A DNA stretch of 64,000 nucleotides from assembly GCA_903834515.1 (NCBI GenBank), contig CAILJM010000036.1:62001-126000 (forward strand), given 5' to 3'. Source of the DNA: an uncultured Actinomycetes bacterium (GTDB taxonomy: Bacteria > Actinomycetota > Actinomycetes > Nanopelagicales > Nanopelagicaceae). Shown here piece by piece: positions 26,783 through 36,289 of the stretch; position 1 is the stretch's first letter, and each line of letters begins with the position of its first letter. The translations under genes were made by a program, and so were the position numbers. The notes beneath the pieces were generated by a model that was not told where the DNA came from, made no database searches, and was given only the letters and a program-made list of their open reading frames with translations.

Positions 26783-27533
26783 TGCAATGATGACTCTTGC
26801 AATCGACTGCGGAGGGTTGAGTCTCAAGGCCTCTGTTCTCGATGGTCAGGGCACTTTGCATGCCCAGCCGATCTCAATTCCTACGCCGTATCCACTCTCA
26901 CCGAGCCGTTTGATATCTGCATTTGGTGAGTTAGCCGCATCTCTACCCGACTTTGATCGCATCACGATCGGGATGCCAGGAATGATTCGACATGGTGTTG
27001 TCGTGCACACCCCGCATTACATCAACACAAAAGGTCCGCTGACGAGGGTCGAGCCGGAGCTGCTCTCTCAATGGCGCGGTTTTGATATGCAGAGCGCGGT
27101 GTCGAAACATTTTGGAAAACCTGCCCTCGTACTTAACGATGCTGAAGTACATGCGGCTGGCTTAATCAGTGGATCTGGACTTGAAGTAGTAATGACGCTC
27201 GGCACGGGACTTGGCTTTGCGATGTTTGATGGCGGAAAACTTGCACCTCACTTTGAGTTATCCCATGCACCGGTGAGACGCTCAACGAGCTATGACACAT
27301 GGATTGGTGAGCATGAACGTCGCCGACTTGGGGATACCTTCTGGTCACGGCGCATTAAATCCATGGTGGAAGAGTTACGACCTGTTTTTTGGTGGGACAA
27401 ACTCTTCATTGGTGGGGGAAATTCACGTCGAATCAAACCAGATATCTTGAGCAAACTCGGTGATGATGTCGTTATTGTCTCTAACACTGCGGGAATTCTC
27501 GGCGGAGTTCGTGCCTGGGAGCTAGAAGATTAA
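26754..27533 (+). CDS. ROK family kinase (polyphosphate glucokinase-like)
   Basis: 259 residues from the first ATG; 26763, 26772, 26787 and 26790 are also possible starts, and the family N-terminus (MTLAIDCGG) favours 26787 or 26790. IDCGGLSLKASV is the phosphate-1 loop, LVLNDAEVHAAG carries the catalytic Asp and LGTGLGFAMF the phosphate-2 loop. The closest architecture is the actinobacterial polyphosphate/ATP glucokinase PPGK. The zinc-binding Cys cluster of other ROK proteins is absent, as in PPGK. Glucose is the likely substrate. Confidence 0.8.
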   Translation: MSAMSAMSSSAMMTLAIDCGGLSLKASVLDGQGTLHAQPISIPTPYPLSPSRLISAFGELAASLPDFDRITIGMPGMIRHGVVVHTPHYINTKGPLTRVEPELLSQWRGFDMQSAVSKHFGKPALVLNDAEVHAAGLISGSGLEVVMTLGTGLGFAMFDGGKLAPHFELSHAPVRRSTSYDTWIGEHERRRLGDTFWSRRIKSMVEELRPVFWWDKLFIGGGNSRRIKPDILSKLGDDVVIVSNTAGILGGVRAWELED

Positions 27534-27612
27534 TCACATCACTCACAAGAACTAGAGTGATAGCACCTTCGATTGGTTAAGTACGACCCCAGTGCCCTGA
27601 AAGAATGGCACT

Positions 27613-28836
27613 ATGAAACGCGTTGACGGAGAGCAGCTCAAAAAAGTATTTGCATCGCTTCCCAAGAACCCGAGAGTCTTGGTCTCAGGAAATTTTGGAA
27701 CCCCTAAGGAGTTACTCGCCCTCTTTGACTCGGTTGTGCCTGAGTACACGCTCCATATGCTCAATGCTCAGCCTGGAATCCCAGATCGCCCTGGAGTGAG
27801 GTACGAGACTGCTTTCGTTGGTCTTGGTATGCGTGGATCAGAACGGCTCAACTACATTCCATCCCGTCTCTCACTACTGCCGGTAATGCTCCGAGATGAA
27901 TTGGCTCCGGATGTTGTTTTGTTACACACCTCAGAACCAAGGTTCGACACCGTCTCACTGGGTATTGAGGTAAATATCCTTCCCGCTGCTATTGAGTCAG
28001 CCCGCGAGCATGGCGGACTCGTTGTAGCCCAAGCAAATGCCAACATGCCGTATACCTATGGTGACGCGCAGGTTTACGAGAACGAGATCGACTTTCTCTT
28101 CACTCATGAAGAGCCCCTCAATGTCCATACTCCAGCGCCGATATCGGATATTGCCCATAACATCGGCTCAAAAATTGCAGAACTCGTTCCATCCGGATCA
28201 ACGCTCCAGTTAGGGATCGGGTCAGTGCCAGATGCCGTCGTTGAAAGAATGACAAATCGAAAAGAACTTCGCATCTGGACCGAGATGTTTTCAGATGGCG
28301 TACTCAATCTTGAAAAAGTTGGCGCACTCGATACCGAAATTCCCATTACCGCCTCATTCATCTTTGGCTCCAACGAGCTCTACACATGGTTACATATGAA
28401 TCGGCGGGTTCGCATGCTCCGTACCGAGAAGACAAACGATCCATCATTGATCGCCAAACAAGCGAAGATGACATCGATCAATGCGGCGCTTCAGGTTGAC
28501 TTACTCGACCAAGCAAATGCTTCGCGGGTACGCGACAAGATCTATTCGGGTTTCGGTGGTTCGACAGACTTTATTGTCGGCGCCCTTCACAGTCGAGGAG
28601 GAAAGTCTTTTATGACGCTTCCTTCCTGGCATGCAAAGACAAATACCTCTAAGATTGTTCCGATGATCACAGAAGGGGTTACGAGCTTCCAGCACTCATA
28701 TGTCGTCACCGAGCAAGGTATTGCAACCTGCTTTGGTCACTCAGAGTCCGAGCAGGCTCAAAATCTCATTAACTTTGCCGCTCATCCTGATGCGAAACCC
28801 GCGCTACGTGCGGCAGCGTCGAAGATGGGTCTCTAA
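27613..28836 (+). CDS. Acetyl-CoA hydrolase/transferase family protein
   Basis: 407 residues, two CoA-transferase domains. QLGIGSVPDAVVERM is followed by WTEMFSDGVLNLEKVG, with the Glu likely to form the CoA thioester, then GFGGSTDFIVGA. Family members move CoA between acetyl-CoA and acids such as 4-hydroxybutyrate, or hydrolyse acetyl-CoA. A weak -10 (AAGAAT) lies 6 nt upstream of the ATG. A link to amine/GABA breakdown upstream is possible but unproven. Confidence 0.88.
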   Translation: MKRVDGEQLKKVFASLPKNPRVLVSGNFGTPKELLALFDSVVPEYTLHMLNAQPGIPDRPGVRYETAFVGLGMRGSERLNYIPSRLSLLPVMLRDELAPDVVLLHTSEPRFDTVSLGIEVNILPAAIESAREHGGLVVAQANANMPYTYGDAQVYENEIDFLFTHEEPLNVHTPAPISDIAHNIGSKIAELVPSGSTLQLGIGSVPDAVVERMTNRKELRIWTEMFSDGVLNLEKVGALDTEIPITASFIFGSNELYTWLHMNRRVRMLRTEKTNDPSLIAKQAKMTSINAALQVDLLDQANASRVRDKIYSGFGGSTDFIVGALHSRGGKSFMTLPSWHAKTNTSKIVPMITEGVTSFQHSYVVTEQGIATCFGHSESEQAQNLINFAAHPDAKPALRAAASKMGL

Positions 28837-28839
28837 AAG

Positions 28840-29076
28840 CTAGTTAATGAAGGCGTAGGCGAGGGCGATAAGCCCAATGATGAACCAGGCTAGGCGAACG
28901 CTCTTTTTGTGTAGTGAGGGCTGTAGCGATGGCACAAAAGTCGAGAGCAGTAATAGTGAGCCAGGAATCACGATAGCCAGGCTATGAATTGCGATATGTG
29001 GTTGTGCTCGTTGGTAATCCCAATTAATTAATCCGGTTGCGATCATTGCATAGGCCCACATGCGAAGGTTATTCAT
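28840..29076 (-). CDS. Small two-helix membrane protein
   Basis: 78 residues with hydrophobic segments near 32-49 and 60-76. GAGAGG precedes the ATG by 9 nt. It converges on the CoA-transferase gene, 3 bp apart. Not recognised. Confidence 0.6.
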   Translation of the reverse strand: MNNLRMWAYAMIATGLINWDYQRAQPHIAIHSLAIVIPGSLLLLSTFVPSLQPSLHKKSVRLAWFIIGLIALAYAFIN

Positions 29077-29102
29077 GATGTAAGCCTCTCATAATCACGG
29101 CA

Positions 29103-29138
29103 TAAAAATGGGAGGCATTGATTATGCCTCCCATTTTT
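29103..29138 (-). terminator. Bidirectional-looking terminator
   Basis: AAAAATGGGAGGCA / TGCCTCCCATTTTT with a 7-nt loop. It follows the rhodopsin remnant on the minus strand. Confidence 0.9.
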
Positions 29139-29155
29139 ATTACTAACTCTTTGCC

Positions 29156-29355
29156 TTAGTGAGCGTCTGCCATGCCTTCAGCCGCTGACTTCATACGAGC
29201 GATCTTGAAGATTGTTAGACCGAATACACACTTTGCGAGTACATCCGCGATTGTGTAACCAATCTGACGATCTGTGAAGAGTGATGCCATCTGGCTCATT
29301 GAAGGATTCTTCACGAGGATTGGGATTATTTCGCTGCGAGAGTTAACCTCAAAAA
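29156..29355 (-). pseudogene. C-terminal remnant of a microbial rhodopsin gene
   Basis: On the minus strand an open frame ends in TAA at 29156-29158 and translates, over its last 60 or so codons, to a segment containing QIGYTIADVLAKCVFGLTIF and then KIARMKSAAEG. This matches helix G of type 1 rhodopsins: Asp four residues before the Lys that would bind retinal (ADxxxK), then FGLxIF, as in proteorhodopsin and actinorhodopsin. Helices A to F are absent; upstream the frame runs into the DUF4389 gene. The longest ATG product would be 47 residues (from 29299). A terminator follows. It looks like the decayed end of an actinorhodopsin gene; short expressed use cannot be excluded. Confidence 0.7.
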
Positions 29356-29940
29356 TTAAAGACCGAAGGATGGATACTCGTCGGAGACGAGGGCAACTGC
29401 ATATCCGTAGACACGGTTCCAGTAATCAATTGTTCCGAGCGCTGTCATTGCAGCCCATTCAGGCATGGTGCCTGTGGCCGCAGTAATAATCCAAGCAAGG
29501 ATCGTGGTAACTATCGTCAACAGAAGATAGATGACTCCTACGATGTAGAGGGGGATTGCGAAGATCCACTTAACCAGCGGGAGTCCGCGACTCAGTGTCG
29601 CACCACCTTCAACATCAGGGAATATCACTGCGATATTTTCATTGCGCTCAATCGAAGGAAAATCATCTGTGAGCAAGAGCGCATACGCTGCAACTCGTGT
29701 GCTGAGCTCCATCATCGCGTGATTGAATGTGAGTGCATAACTCGGATAGATACCCCGGAAGAGAAGAGCCATGACGACGGGTGCGGTGATCACTATTGTC
29801 GAGATACCCCAGTGGCTCATCTGGCTAAAGGCTGCAACAAATATCGCAACTGGTGCAACCAAGATCCAACGAAAGAGAACGGTCTGTCGGTTTCGATTGG
29901 TTAATTGAACGTCAATATGGGTTTCAACCTGAGTGCTCAT
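29356..29940 (-). CDS. DUF4389 membrane protein
   Basis: 194 residues. DUF4389 family features: FRGIYPSYALTFN, LTDDFPS and a closing EYPSFGL, with about four hydrophobic helices (25-42, 48-65, 125-148, 150-165). Function unknown. TAGAAT ends 6 nt before the ATG with no ribosome-binding site. Its stop is next to the rhodopsin remnant, so a recombination joint may lie there. Confidence 0.85.
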   Translation of the reverse strand: MSTQVETHIDVQLTNRNRQTVLFRWILVAPVAIFVAAFSQMSHWGISTIVITAPVVMALLFRGIYPSYALTFNHAMMELSTRVAAYALLLTDDFPSIERNENIAVIFPDVEGGATLSRGLPLVKWIFAIPLYIVGVIYLLLTIVTTILAWIITAATGTMPEWAAMTALGTIDYWNRVYGYAVALVSDEYPSFGL

Positions 29941-29946
29941 GCCCTG

Positions 29947-29952
29947 ATTCTA
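29947..29952 (-). promoter_or_regulatory. -10 element, leaderless DUF4389 gene
   Basis: TAGAAT on the minus strand ends 6 nt before the ATG at 29940. Confidence 0.6.
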
Positions 29953-29979
29953 GGACGGGTAGAGACGGGTGAGGACGGA

Positions 29980-30741
29980 TTAGAGCACTTTGGAGAGAAA
30001 ACTCTTCGTTCGCTCCTGAGTTGGATTGCTTAAGATCTCGACCGGCTTGCCTGCTTCAACGACGACCCCGCCATCCATGAAGACAAGAGAATCCGCAACC
30101 TCACGCGCAAAGCCCATTTCGTGAGTTACAACGATCATTGTCATTCCACTGGCGGCGAGTTCCTTCATGACATCCAGAACTTCACCGACCAACTCTGGAT
30201 CAAGGGCAGATGTCGGCTCATCAAAGAGCATAAGTTGCGGTTTCATAGCCAGGGATCGCGCTATCGCCACACGTTGCTGCTGTCCACCAGAAAGGTGTGC
30301 CGGGTAATGATAAAGCTTTTCAGCGAGTCCAACCCGAGCTAATAACTTCTTGCTTTCGACTTGGGCATCACTTGTATTGATACCTTGGACGCGCACCATA
30401 CCGACCGTGACATTTTCTAGTGCGGTCATATGTGGGAAGAGATTAAATTTCTGGAAGACCATTCCGATGCCACTTCGCTGTGTTGCCGCCTCGCGTGCCT
30501 TCAATTCGTAGAGTTTTCCAGCATGCTCTCGATAACCAATAAGTGTGCCATCAACGGTGATACGTCCAGAGTTAATTTTCTCAAGGTGGTTGATACAACG
30601 CAGGAAGGTTGATTTACCGGATCCAGATGGGCCGACTAGGCACATCACTTCACCGTGCGCTACTTCAAGGGATATGCCACGCAGGACGTGGTTACTACCA
30701 AATGACTTATGTACTTCTTCCGCAATCACCATGGGAGTCAT
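29980..30741 (-). CDS. Polar amino-acid ABC transporter ATP-binding protein
   Basis: 253 residues, GlnQ/HisP-like. Walker [11 protein letters not shown]-loop region [12 protein letters not shown], signature [12 protein letters not shown] and Walker [13 protein letters not shown]. Its ATG overlaps the permease stop (ATGA). Third gene of the operon binding protein, permease, ATPase. Confidence 0.95.
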   Translation of the reverse strand: MTPMVIAEEVHKSFGSNHVLRGISLEVAHGEVMCLVGPSGSGKSTFLRCINHLEKINSGRITVDGTLIGYREHAGKLYELKAREAATQRSGIGMVFQKFNLFPHMTALENVTVGMVRVQGINTSDAQVESKKLLARVGLAEKLYHYPAHLSGGQQQRVAIARSLAMKPQLMLFDEPTSALDPELVGEVLDVMKELAASGMTMIVVTHEMGFAREVADSLVFMDGGVVVEAGKPVEILSNPTQERTKSFLSKVL

Positions 30742-31616
30742 GAGGCCATCGCAATCAGGGCTGAGTGCCCGCGAGCAAATCGCTTCTCTACGAAGTACTG
30801 AATAATCATTAAGACGGTTGTAAAAAATAAGTACCAGGCAGAAGCCACAAGCAGAAGTGGAATCGGGTTATATGTCTCTGTTGAGATATCTCGAGTTCGC
30901 GCATACAAATCGGTAACTAGTGGGACTGCCGTTACAAGCGATGTCGTCTTCAACATCGAAACTATTTCATTGCCGGTTGGCGGAATAATGATGCGCATAG
31001 CTTGTGGGATTACGACGTAACGCATCGTTGTCCACCAACTCATACCAATCGCAGTTGCGGCTTCCTCTTGACCTGAATCAACAGAGAGCAGTCCGGCTCG
31101 CACAATCTCTGCCATGTATGCGGCTTCGTTGAGCGAGAGACCAATAACCGCGATCCAAAAGAGCGAGAACTGTTGTGAAATGGTTTGATGAAAACCAAGA
31201 TAGAAATTATGAAAATGAATGTCGGGGATTCCGATAAAGAATGAATGATAAATAGTCGAAAGAAGTCCCCAGAAAACCAGTTGCACATAGACCGGTGTAC
31301 CACGGAAGGCCCAGATAAAGAGCCAAGAAACGGCGCGAAATACTGGGTTCGGAGAGCGACGCATAACTGCGAATGAGACTCCTAAGATAATTGCAAAGAA
31401 CATTGAGAGCGCAGTGAGTGCGAGCGTTACTCCCGCTGCTTTTACGACGCGGGGATCAAAAATATATTGAGCAAAAGCTTTCCAGTCGTAGGCGCCACGG
31501 TGCGAAGCGTCAACGACAAAGGCCGCTGAAATTGCGACCAAAAACAGTGCCACTGCCCACCGGATTGGGTGGCGCAGCGGCACTGCCTTGATAGGTTCGT
31601 GATTAGTTGAGGGCAC
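30738..31616 (-). CDS. Polar amino-acid ABC transporter permease
   Basis: 292 residues. HisM/GlnP type with about six helices and the conserved loop [29 protein letters not shown], the EAA motif that docks on the ATPase. Only one permease is encoded, so it presumably acts as a homodimer. Its start overlaps the binding-protein stop by 14 nt. Confidence 0.94.
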   Translation of the reverse strand: MPSTNHEPIKAVPLRHPIRWAVALFLVAISAAFVVDASHRGAYDWKAFAQYIFDPRVVKAAGVTLALTALSMFFAIILGVSFAVMRRSPNPVFRAVSWLFIWAFRGTPVYVQLVFWGLLSTIYHSFFIGIPDIHFHNFYLGFHQTISQQFSLFWIAVIGLSLNEAAYMAEIVRAGLLSVDSGQEEAATAIGMSWWTTMRYVVIPQAMRIIIPPTGNEIVSMLKTTSLVTAVPLVTDLYARTRDISTETYNPIPLLLVASAWYLFFTTVLMIIQYFVEKRFARGHSALIAMAS

Positions 31617-32457
31617 CGTTTATGCCAAATGTGGAGACTGATCCTGCTTGAACGCCCCACTTCTTCAAGATTTTGGAATACGTTCCATCTGCGTAGACAT
31701 CTGCAAGTGCGAGCGAGAATGCCTTTGCAAGAGTTGAGCCCTTAACGACGGGGATTCCGTAAGGAGCTGCGCCGTAGATTGCGCCAGAGAGAACTAACTT
31801 TCCCTTTGATTGAAGGACGCCATCAGCGGTTACAGGAGAGTCAGCAGAGAATGCATTAGCGCGGCCAAGGACTACTGCTGATACAGCGGCATCTTGCGCA
31901 TCGTAAGTGAGGATTGTGATTGCCTTCTTGCCGGCCTTCACGCATACATCTGACTTTGCCTTTGCATCATCGGCTTCGGTTGAACCAGTCTGCACTGCGA
32001 CAGTGAGTCCGCACGCGTTATTTGGATCGACGAGCTTTCCCTTAGGGGCCGCCCATTGGATTCCCGCTGTGAAGTAATTTGCAAAATCAAATTGCGCTTC
32101 GCGCTCTTTTGTATCTGTGAATGATGAGATTCCAGCATCGTACTTTCCACCCTTGATTGCAGGAAGGATCGCATCAAATGTAGCGACTGTGTACTTTACC
32201 TTTACGCCAAGCTTGGCTGCAATTGCATTTGTAAGCTCAATGCCCCAACCGATTGGGTTGCCCTTTGCATCTTTAAATTCATTTGGCCGGTAGGTCGCAT
32301 CAACTGCAAAACGAATGACGCCAGCTTTCTTGATGCTCGCCGGAAGAAATGACTTCGCTGTTTGGCTAGTTGCAGCGATCGCTCCAATTTGAGATGCAAA
32401 AACTGCGGCAACTGTGAGGCCAGCTACTGCAGCAATCTTCTTAGATTGTGTGAACAA
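31603..32457 (-). CDS. Polar amino-acid ABC transporter substrate-binding protein
   Basis: 284 residues of the SBP_bac_3 family. N-terminal signal sequence (MFTQSKKIAAVAGLTVAAVFA... to about residue 29) without a clear lipobox Cys. Mature part has ATYRPNEFKDAKGNPIGWGIEL, the amino-acid pocket region. AAGGAGT precedes the ATG. The ligand is a polar amino acid or related compound. Confidence 0.93.
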   Translation of the reverse strand: MFTQSKKIAAVAGLTVAAVFASQIGAIAATSQTAKSFLPASIKKAGVIRFAVDATYRPNEFKDAKGNPIGWGIELTNAIAAKLGVKVKYTVATFDAILPAIKGGKYDAGISSFTDTKEREAQFDFANYFTAGIQWAAPKGKLVDPNNACGLTVAVQTGSTEADDAKAKSDVCVKAGKKAITILTYDAQDAAVSAVVLGRANAFSADSPVTADGVLQSKGKLVLSGAIYGAAPYGIPVVKGSTLAKAFSLALADVYADGTYSKILKKWGVQAGSVSTFGINGALN

Positions 32458-32546
32458 GAGTGTGACTCCTTAATAGTTCAAAAGTGGGATATCTCGCCGA
32501 CAACGCTGATCGGTAGGTGGTGAAGTCTACCCGCCATTTTTACGCG

Positions 32547-32552
32547 TAAAGT
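32547..32552 (+). promoter_or_regulatory. -10 element, leaderless mmuM
   Basis: TAAAGT ends 6 nt before the ATG at 32559. Confidence 0.6.
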
Positions 32553-32558
32553 TGGGCT

Positions 32559-33422
32559 ATGCCTGCACACGTGATCCTGCTCGATGGTGGACTTTCAACG
32601 GCGCTCGAGGAGCTCGGTGCTCGTCTAGATACCTCACTCTGGTCGGGGGAGTTGTTGCGAACTCATCGCAACCAGATCCGGGCCGCCCATAAATCCTTTG
32701 TTGATGCTGGCGCAAAGATTCTGATCACGAGCTCCTATCAAATTACCTACCCAGGTTGTATCGCCCGCGGTTGGACTCACAATGAGGTGACCGATGCATT
32801 GCGTGCTTCTACCGAGTTAGCGAGATTTGATGGGGTGAAGGTAGCGGCATCGGTCGGACCGTATGGCGCATACCTGGCCGATGGTTCAGAGTACCGCGGT
32901 AATTATGGCTTAAGCCGCGAAGAATTAAAGGAGTTTCATCGAGATCGTTTGAGAGTCTTGATTGCCTCGCAACCAGATTATTTGGCGATTGAGACAATTC
33001 CAGAACTCACCGAGGCTAAGGCGATCTTGGATCTACTTGTGGAGTTGGACTCCACGATTCCATTCTGGATCTCCTTCTCTTGCCGCAACGAGAGTGAACT
33101 TTCTTCGGGGGAGTCATTTTCAGAGACCGCTTTACTGGTAACAGGCGCCAAGAACTCTGTCGGTGTCGGAATTAACTGCACAGCGCCGATCTTGATTGCA
33201 CCCCTCATGAAATCTGTAGCCGAAGGAACTCCCTTTGTTCTCTACCCGAACTCGGGTCGTGAGTGGGATGCCCTCAATAAGCGATGGCTCGGCGAACAGA
33301 GCACTGCATTCACGCCCGCTCAGATTCAAGAGTGGGAGTCACTTGGGGCGAGGATTATCGGCGGATGCTGCGGTGTCGGCCCATCAGATATCGCCGTACT
33401 TAATAATTTCATCCAGCAGTAA
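32559..33422 (+). CDS. mmuM: Homocysteine S-methyltransferase
   Basis: 287 residues. Begins ILLDGGLSTALEELG; zinc ligands are Cys in GINCTAP and the pair in IGGCCGVGP, which activate the homocysteine thiol. It transfers methyl from S-methylmethionine or SAM to homocysteine to make methionine. It needs neither cobalamin nor folate. Leaderless start inferred from the -10. No methionine transporter is adjacent, though the amino-acid ABC operon diverges upstream. Confidence 0.93.
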   Translation: MPAHVILLDGGLSTALEELGARLDTSLWSGELLRTHRNQIRAAHKSFVDAGAKILITSSYQITYPGCIARGWTHNEVTDALRASTELARFDGVKVAASVGPYGAYLADGSEYRGNYGLSREELKEFHRDRLRVLIASQPDYLAIETIPELTEAKAILDLLVELDSTIPFWISFSCRNESELSSGESFSETALLVTGAKNSVGVGINCTAPILIAPLMKSVAEGTPFVLYPNSGREWDALNKRWLGEQSTAFTPAQIQEWESLGARIIGGCCGVGPSDIAVLNNFIQQ

Positions 33423-33436
33423 TCGCCCGCCTCAGA

Positions 33437-33442
33437 TAAATT
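33437..33442 (+). promoter_or_regulatory. -10 element, leaderless small gene
   Basis: TAAATT ends 6 nt before the ATG at 33449. Confidence 0.5.
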
Positions 33443-33448
33443 TCCCTC

Positions 33449-33619
33449 ATGCTAGGTGGGATCAATAACTCGATGTTCTTCGAAGCCTTTGGGGGTTTCG
33501 TAATCTTGCCTATCTTCGTTCTCTTCCTGCGTTGGGCATTTCCATCAAAGAAAGATCATGCAGAGATCGCACGTCGTAAAGCTATTAAGAGATCCCTTCG
33601 CGAATTGAAGAAGAAGTAA
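33449..33619 (+). CDS. Small membrane protein with basic tail (56 aa)
   Basis: 56 residues: a hydrophobic helix (about 12-31, FEAFGGFVILPIFVLFLRWA) and a strongly basic tail with many Lys and Arg (ARRKAIKRSLRELKKK). A leaderless -10 lies upstream and the SDR start follows the stop by 3 bp, which supports a real gene in an operon. Unrecognised; it could be a membrane-tethered helper. Confidence 0.6.
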   Translation: MLGGINNSMFFEAFGGFVILPIFVLFLRWAFPSKKDHAEIARRKAIKRSLRELKKK

Positions 33620-33622
33620 CTC

Positions 33623-34324
33623 ATGGGAGTTGCAATTGTTACTGGCGGTTCCCGCGGTCTCGGATATGAGACTGCTCGCGCGCTGACAGATGCTGGACAT
33701 CGCGTAGTTCTCGTAGCAAAAGATCCAGAGCGCTTATCTCAATCGGCAGCAAGATTGAATTGTGAGTATCGCGCAGTTGACCTGGGTGATATTGATTCGG
33801 CGCGAACTGTTTTTCAAGAGATCCTTGAGACCTTTGGCACTCCCGAGATTCTCGTACTCGCCCACGGCGTGATGAGCGAAAAGATGTCAAAGACACTTCG
33901 CACAACAAATGAAGAGTGGCGCCGGGTAATGGCGATCAACTTGGACTCGGTATTTACGGCGATAAACATTCTTGGTGCAGCGATGGCGCAGGCTCGCAAT
34001 GGTCGCATCATCGTTTATTCAGCATGCCTTGGTCGCATGTCAGGACCGGGGAATGCCGGTGGATTGGCGCCGTATCGAATCAGCAAAGCCGGAGTAAATG
34101 CCTTAGTGCGAAATCTTGCACACGAGACCGCGCATGGCACCCGTGGATTGCTTGTTGATGCGATCTGTCCAAATCACACTCGTACCGATATGGGTGGCCC
34201 GGATGCGCCGCTTTCAATTGAAGAGGGTGCAGATACTGCAATCTGGTTGGCAACACGGCCATTTGATCCAGCAGTCGATAAGACTGGCTTCCTGTGGGAA
34301 GAGCGCAGAATTATCGACTGGTAA
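33623..34324 (+). CDS. SDR family oxidoreductase
   Basis: 233 residues. TGGSRGLGYE cofactor loop, YSACLGRMSG with Ser, and YRISKAG (YxxxK). The NNAG motif is replaced by LAHGV. Typical SDR fold, with a closing KTGFLWEERRIIDW. GAAGAAG lies upstream. Substrate unknown. Confidence 0.87.
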   Translation: MGVAIVTGGSRGLGYETARALTDAGHRVVLVAKDPERLSQSAARLNCEYRAVDLGDIDSARTVFQEILETFGTPEILVLAHGVMSEKMSKTLRTTNEEWRRVMAINLDSVFTAINILGAAMAQARNGRIIVYSACLGRMSGPGNAGGLAPYRISKAGVNALVRNLAHETAHGTRGLLVDAICPNHTRTDMGGPDAPLSIEEGADTAIWLATRPFDPAVDKTGFLWEERRIIDW

Positions 34325-34338
34325 GTCAGACCAATCAA

Positions 34339-35235
34339 TTAGTTAAGTTTGCTATCAAGAAAGCCGTTGACGATTCGTGAGAAGCGTTCTGGCTCTTCAA
34401 CATGTGGCATATGTGCCGATAATGGGAATTGCTCCCACAGAACATCGGGAATTCGGCGATGAATCTCTTGGACCATTCCTGGTGTCGCCTCATCGTATGC
34501 GCCATTTATCAAAAGCGTAGGCACGGCGATCTTGTGGAGATCGTCGTGGATATCCCAACTCTTTAATGAACCAATGCACAAGAACTCCGATGGGCCGTTC
34601 ATCGTGTGATAAACGGTTGGGTCTTCCTCAATCTGCGCAAAAGAGTCAAGGACATCTTGCGGGAAAGGAATACGACAGACGTGGCGTTGATAATAAATAT
34701 CCATTGCAGCTTGAAATTCCGCTGATGTGTAATCGTTTGCGGCTTCTGCAGCTTTGAGCGCAGCTTCAACTTCTACAGGCAAGAGTGCGCGAAGTTTTGC
34801 AGCCTCAGAACTCCAGATCGCCATGCTCGCCGGCGAGTCGGCAACGATGAGCGCCTTCAATCCTGGGCGATCGAAGGTTGCATATTGCATGCCGAGCATT
34901 CCGCCCCACGATTGACCAATGATCGCAAAATTATCTGCGATACCAAGATGTTGTGTGAGAAGAGTGAGTTCCTCCATAAAAAGTTCTGGCGTCCAGAACT
35001 CAGATGGTGCATCCGGCAGATGTGTGGAGAGACCGCACCCAAGCTGGTCGTACAAAATTGCTGGCCGACCTGTGGAAGCGATCGCATCAGCGATAGCGAT
35101 AACGTAGTTATGCGCCGCTCCAGGCCCGCCGTGAAGAACTACAACGGGTGTCTTAGCGCTGGAAAGGTCACCGACGATTCGATACCAAGTCTCGCCATGC
35201 TGCCATTTCATTGTTGCTGGGCTCTGCTGTGTCAT
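34339..35235 (-). CDS. Proline iminopeptidase-family alpha/beta hydrolase
   Basis: 298 residues. Oxyanion HGGPG motif, nucleophile GQSWGG, Asp in INGAYDEATPG and His in LSAHMPHVEEPERF. These match the proline iminopeptidase/L-amino-acid amidase group (S33). It lies 8 bp downstream of the acetamidase gene on the same strand, so a joint role in cleaving amides or N-terminal residues is plausible. Confidence 0.88.
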   Translation of the reverse strand: MTQQSPATMKWQHGETWYRIVGDLSSAKTPVVVLHGGPGAAHNYVIAIADAIASTGRPAILYDQLGCGLSTHLPDAPSEFWTPELFMEELTLLTQHLGIADNFAIIGQSWGGMLGMQYATFDRPGLKALIVADSPASMAIWSSEAAKLRALLPVEVEAALKAAEAANDYTSAEFQAAMDIYYQRHVCRIPFPQDVLDSFAQIEEDPTVYHTMNGPSEFLCIGSLKSWDIHDDLHKIAVPTLLINGAYDEATPGMVQEIHRRIPDVLWEQFPLSAHMPHVEEPERFSRIVNGFLDSKLN

Positions 35236-35243
35236 ATGCGTAT

Positions 35244-36206
35244 TTAAGCAACCTTAAAGGGTTTTGGACAGGCAGAAATCTTAGGAACTTCCATCTTCGC
35301 AATCACCGTGCCTTGTGCTGGGTGGACCGCTTGCGCGATACCGAGGTTCCCCTGAACTGATAAGAAGATGAAAGCCTCACTCATCGTGAAACCCCAATGA
35401 TCAACGAGAAGTTTCGCCGCCTCTTCGCATGCAATCTGCATCGCTTCATAGAGTGTTTCGACGGCAGAGACGCCATGCGTGATCCAGGAGGTTGAAGTCT
35501 CTGTTACCGGGTATTCGGTACCTATTCCTTTGATGAGATCGGTCGAGATCAAAACATCGCCGGCAATCTCGATGCCGGTCCCACATATTTCACCATCACC
35601 CATGGATGCGTGCATGTCGCCCATGGACAGCAGTGCACCGTCATGCTTTACAGGCAGGTGAATCGTTGAACCGATCGTGTTCTTGTTGTTATCGAGGTTT
35701 CCGCCATGCTTACCCGCGGGCATAGTTGGGATTTCACCGCTCGCCGGCGCAACACCTATGACTCCTAACATGGGTGAGGCTGGGAATGAGACCCGATCGT
35801 TCATACGTACAACGCCATCATTGACATCGAAGAACTGGGCGAATGGCTCCGCTGCTAAGTGAGCAAGTTGGCCATCGCCTGAATATGTACGAGCTACACC
35901 TCTGGTTCCAGGACGAATATCGTGAAGCGTTACCGAGAGTGTGTCACCTGGCGTTGCGCCACTTACAAAGATTGGTCCAGTTGCTGGATTAATGAACGCG
36001 CTATCGATTGGCAAGAGTGCATTCTCGGCTCCAGTGATCGCACCTCGATAACAATCCCAGGTTTGAACATGGATGAACTCGCCAGGCAATACCACTAAAC
36101 CCGGTTGATGGGAAGAGCTAAAAGAAAAAAAGTGGTGATCGCGAGAGAGATAGTGAGAAGCCGCTGGGAAGAGAGCAGATGGTGAATTGTTAACTTTGTG
36201 TTCCAT
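35244..36206 (-). CDS. Acetamidase/formamidase family amidohydrolase (copy 1)
   Basis: 320 residues from ATG 36206; a frame to 36269 exists but has no clear ribosome-binding site. FmdA/AmdA family: ETWDCY-like VQTWDCYRG, ATGPIFVSGATPGDTLSV, GVIGVAPASGE, HGGNLDN and MGDMHASMGDGEICGTGIE (metal-site region). It hydrolyses short aliphatic amides to acid and ammonia. Divergent from the Opp-type transporter operon whose far end carries a second copy. Confidence 0.92.
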   Translation of the reverse strand: MEHKVNNSPSALFPAASHYLSRDHHFFSFSSSHQPGLVVLPGEFIHVQTWDCYRGAITGAENALLPIDSAFINPATGPIFVSGATPGDTLSVTLHDIRPGTRGVARTYSGDGQLAHLAAEPFAQFFDVNDGVVRMNDRVSFPASPMLGVIGVAPASGEIPTMPAGKHGGNLDNNKNTIGSTIHLPVKHDGALLSMGDMHASMGDGEICGTGIEIAGDVLISTDLIKGIGTEYPVTETSTSWITHGVSAVETLYEAMQIACEEAAKLLVDHWGFTMSEAFIFLSVQGNLGIAQAVHPAQGTVIAKMEVPKISACPKPFKVA

Positions 36207-36289
36207 TCTCTGAAAACCCCATTTTCCTCGTGCGAATACTTTGCAGTAGTGAGAGCATAAGCCCCTCATCGTCCCATTGGAGGTTCTGC

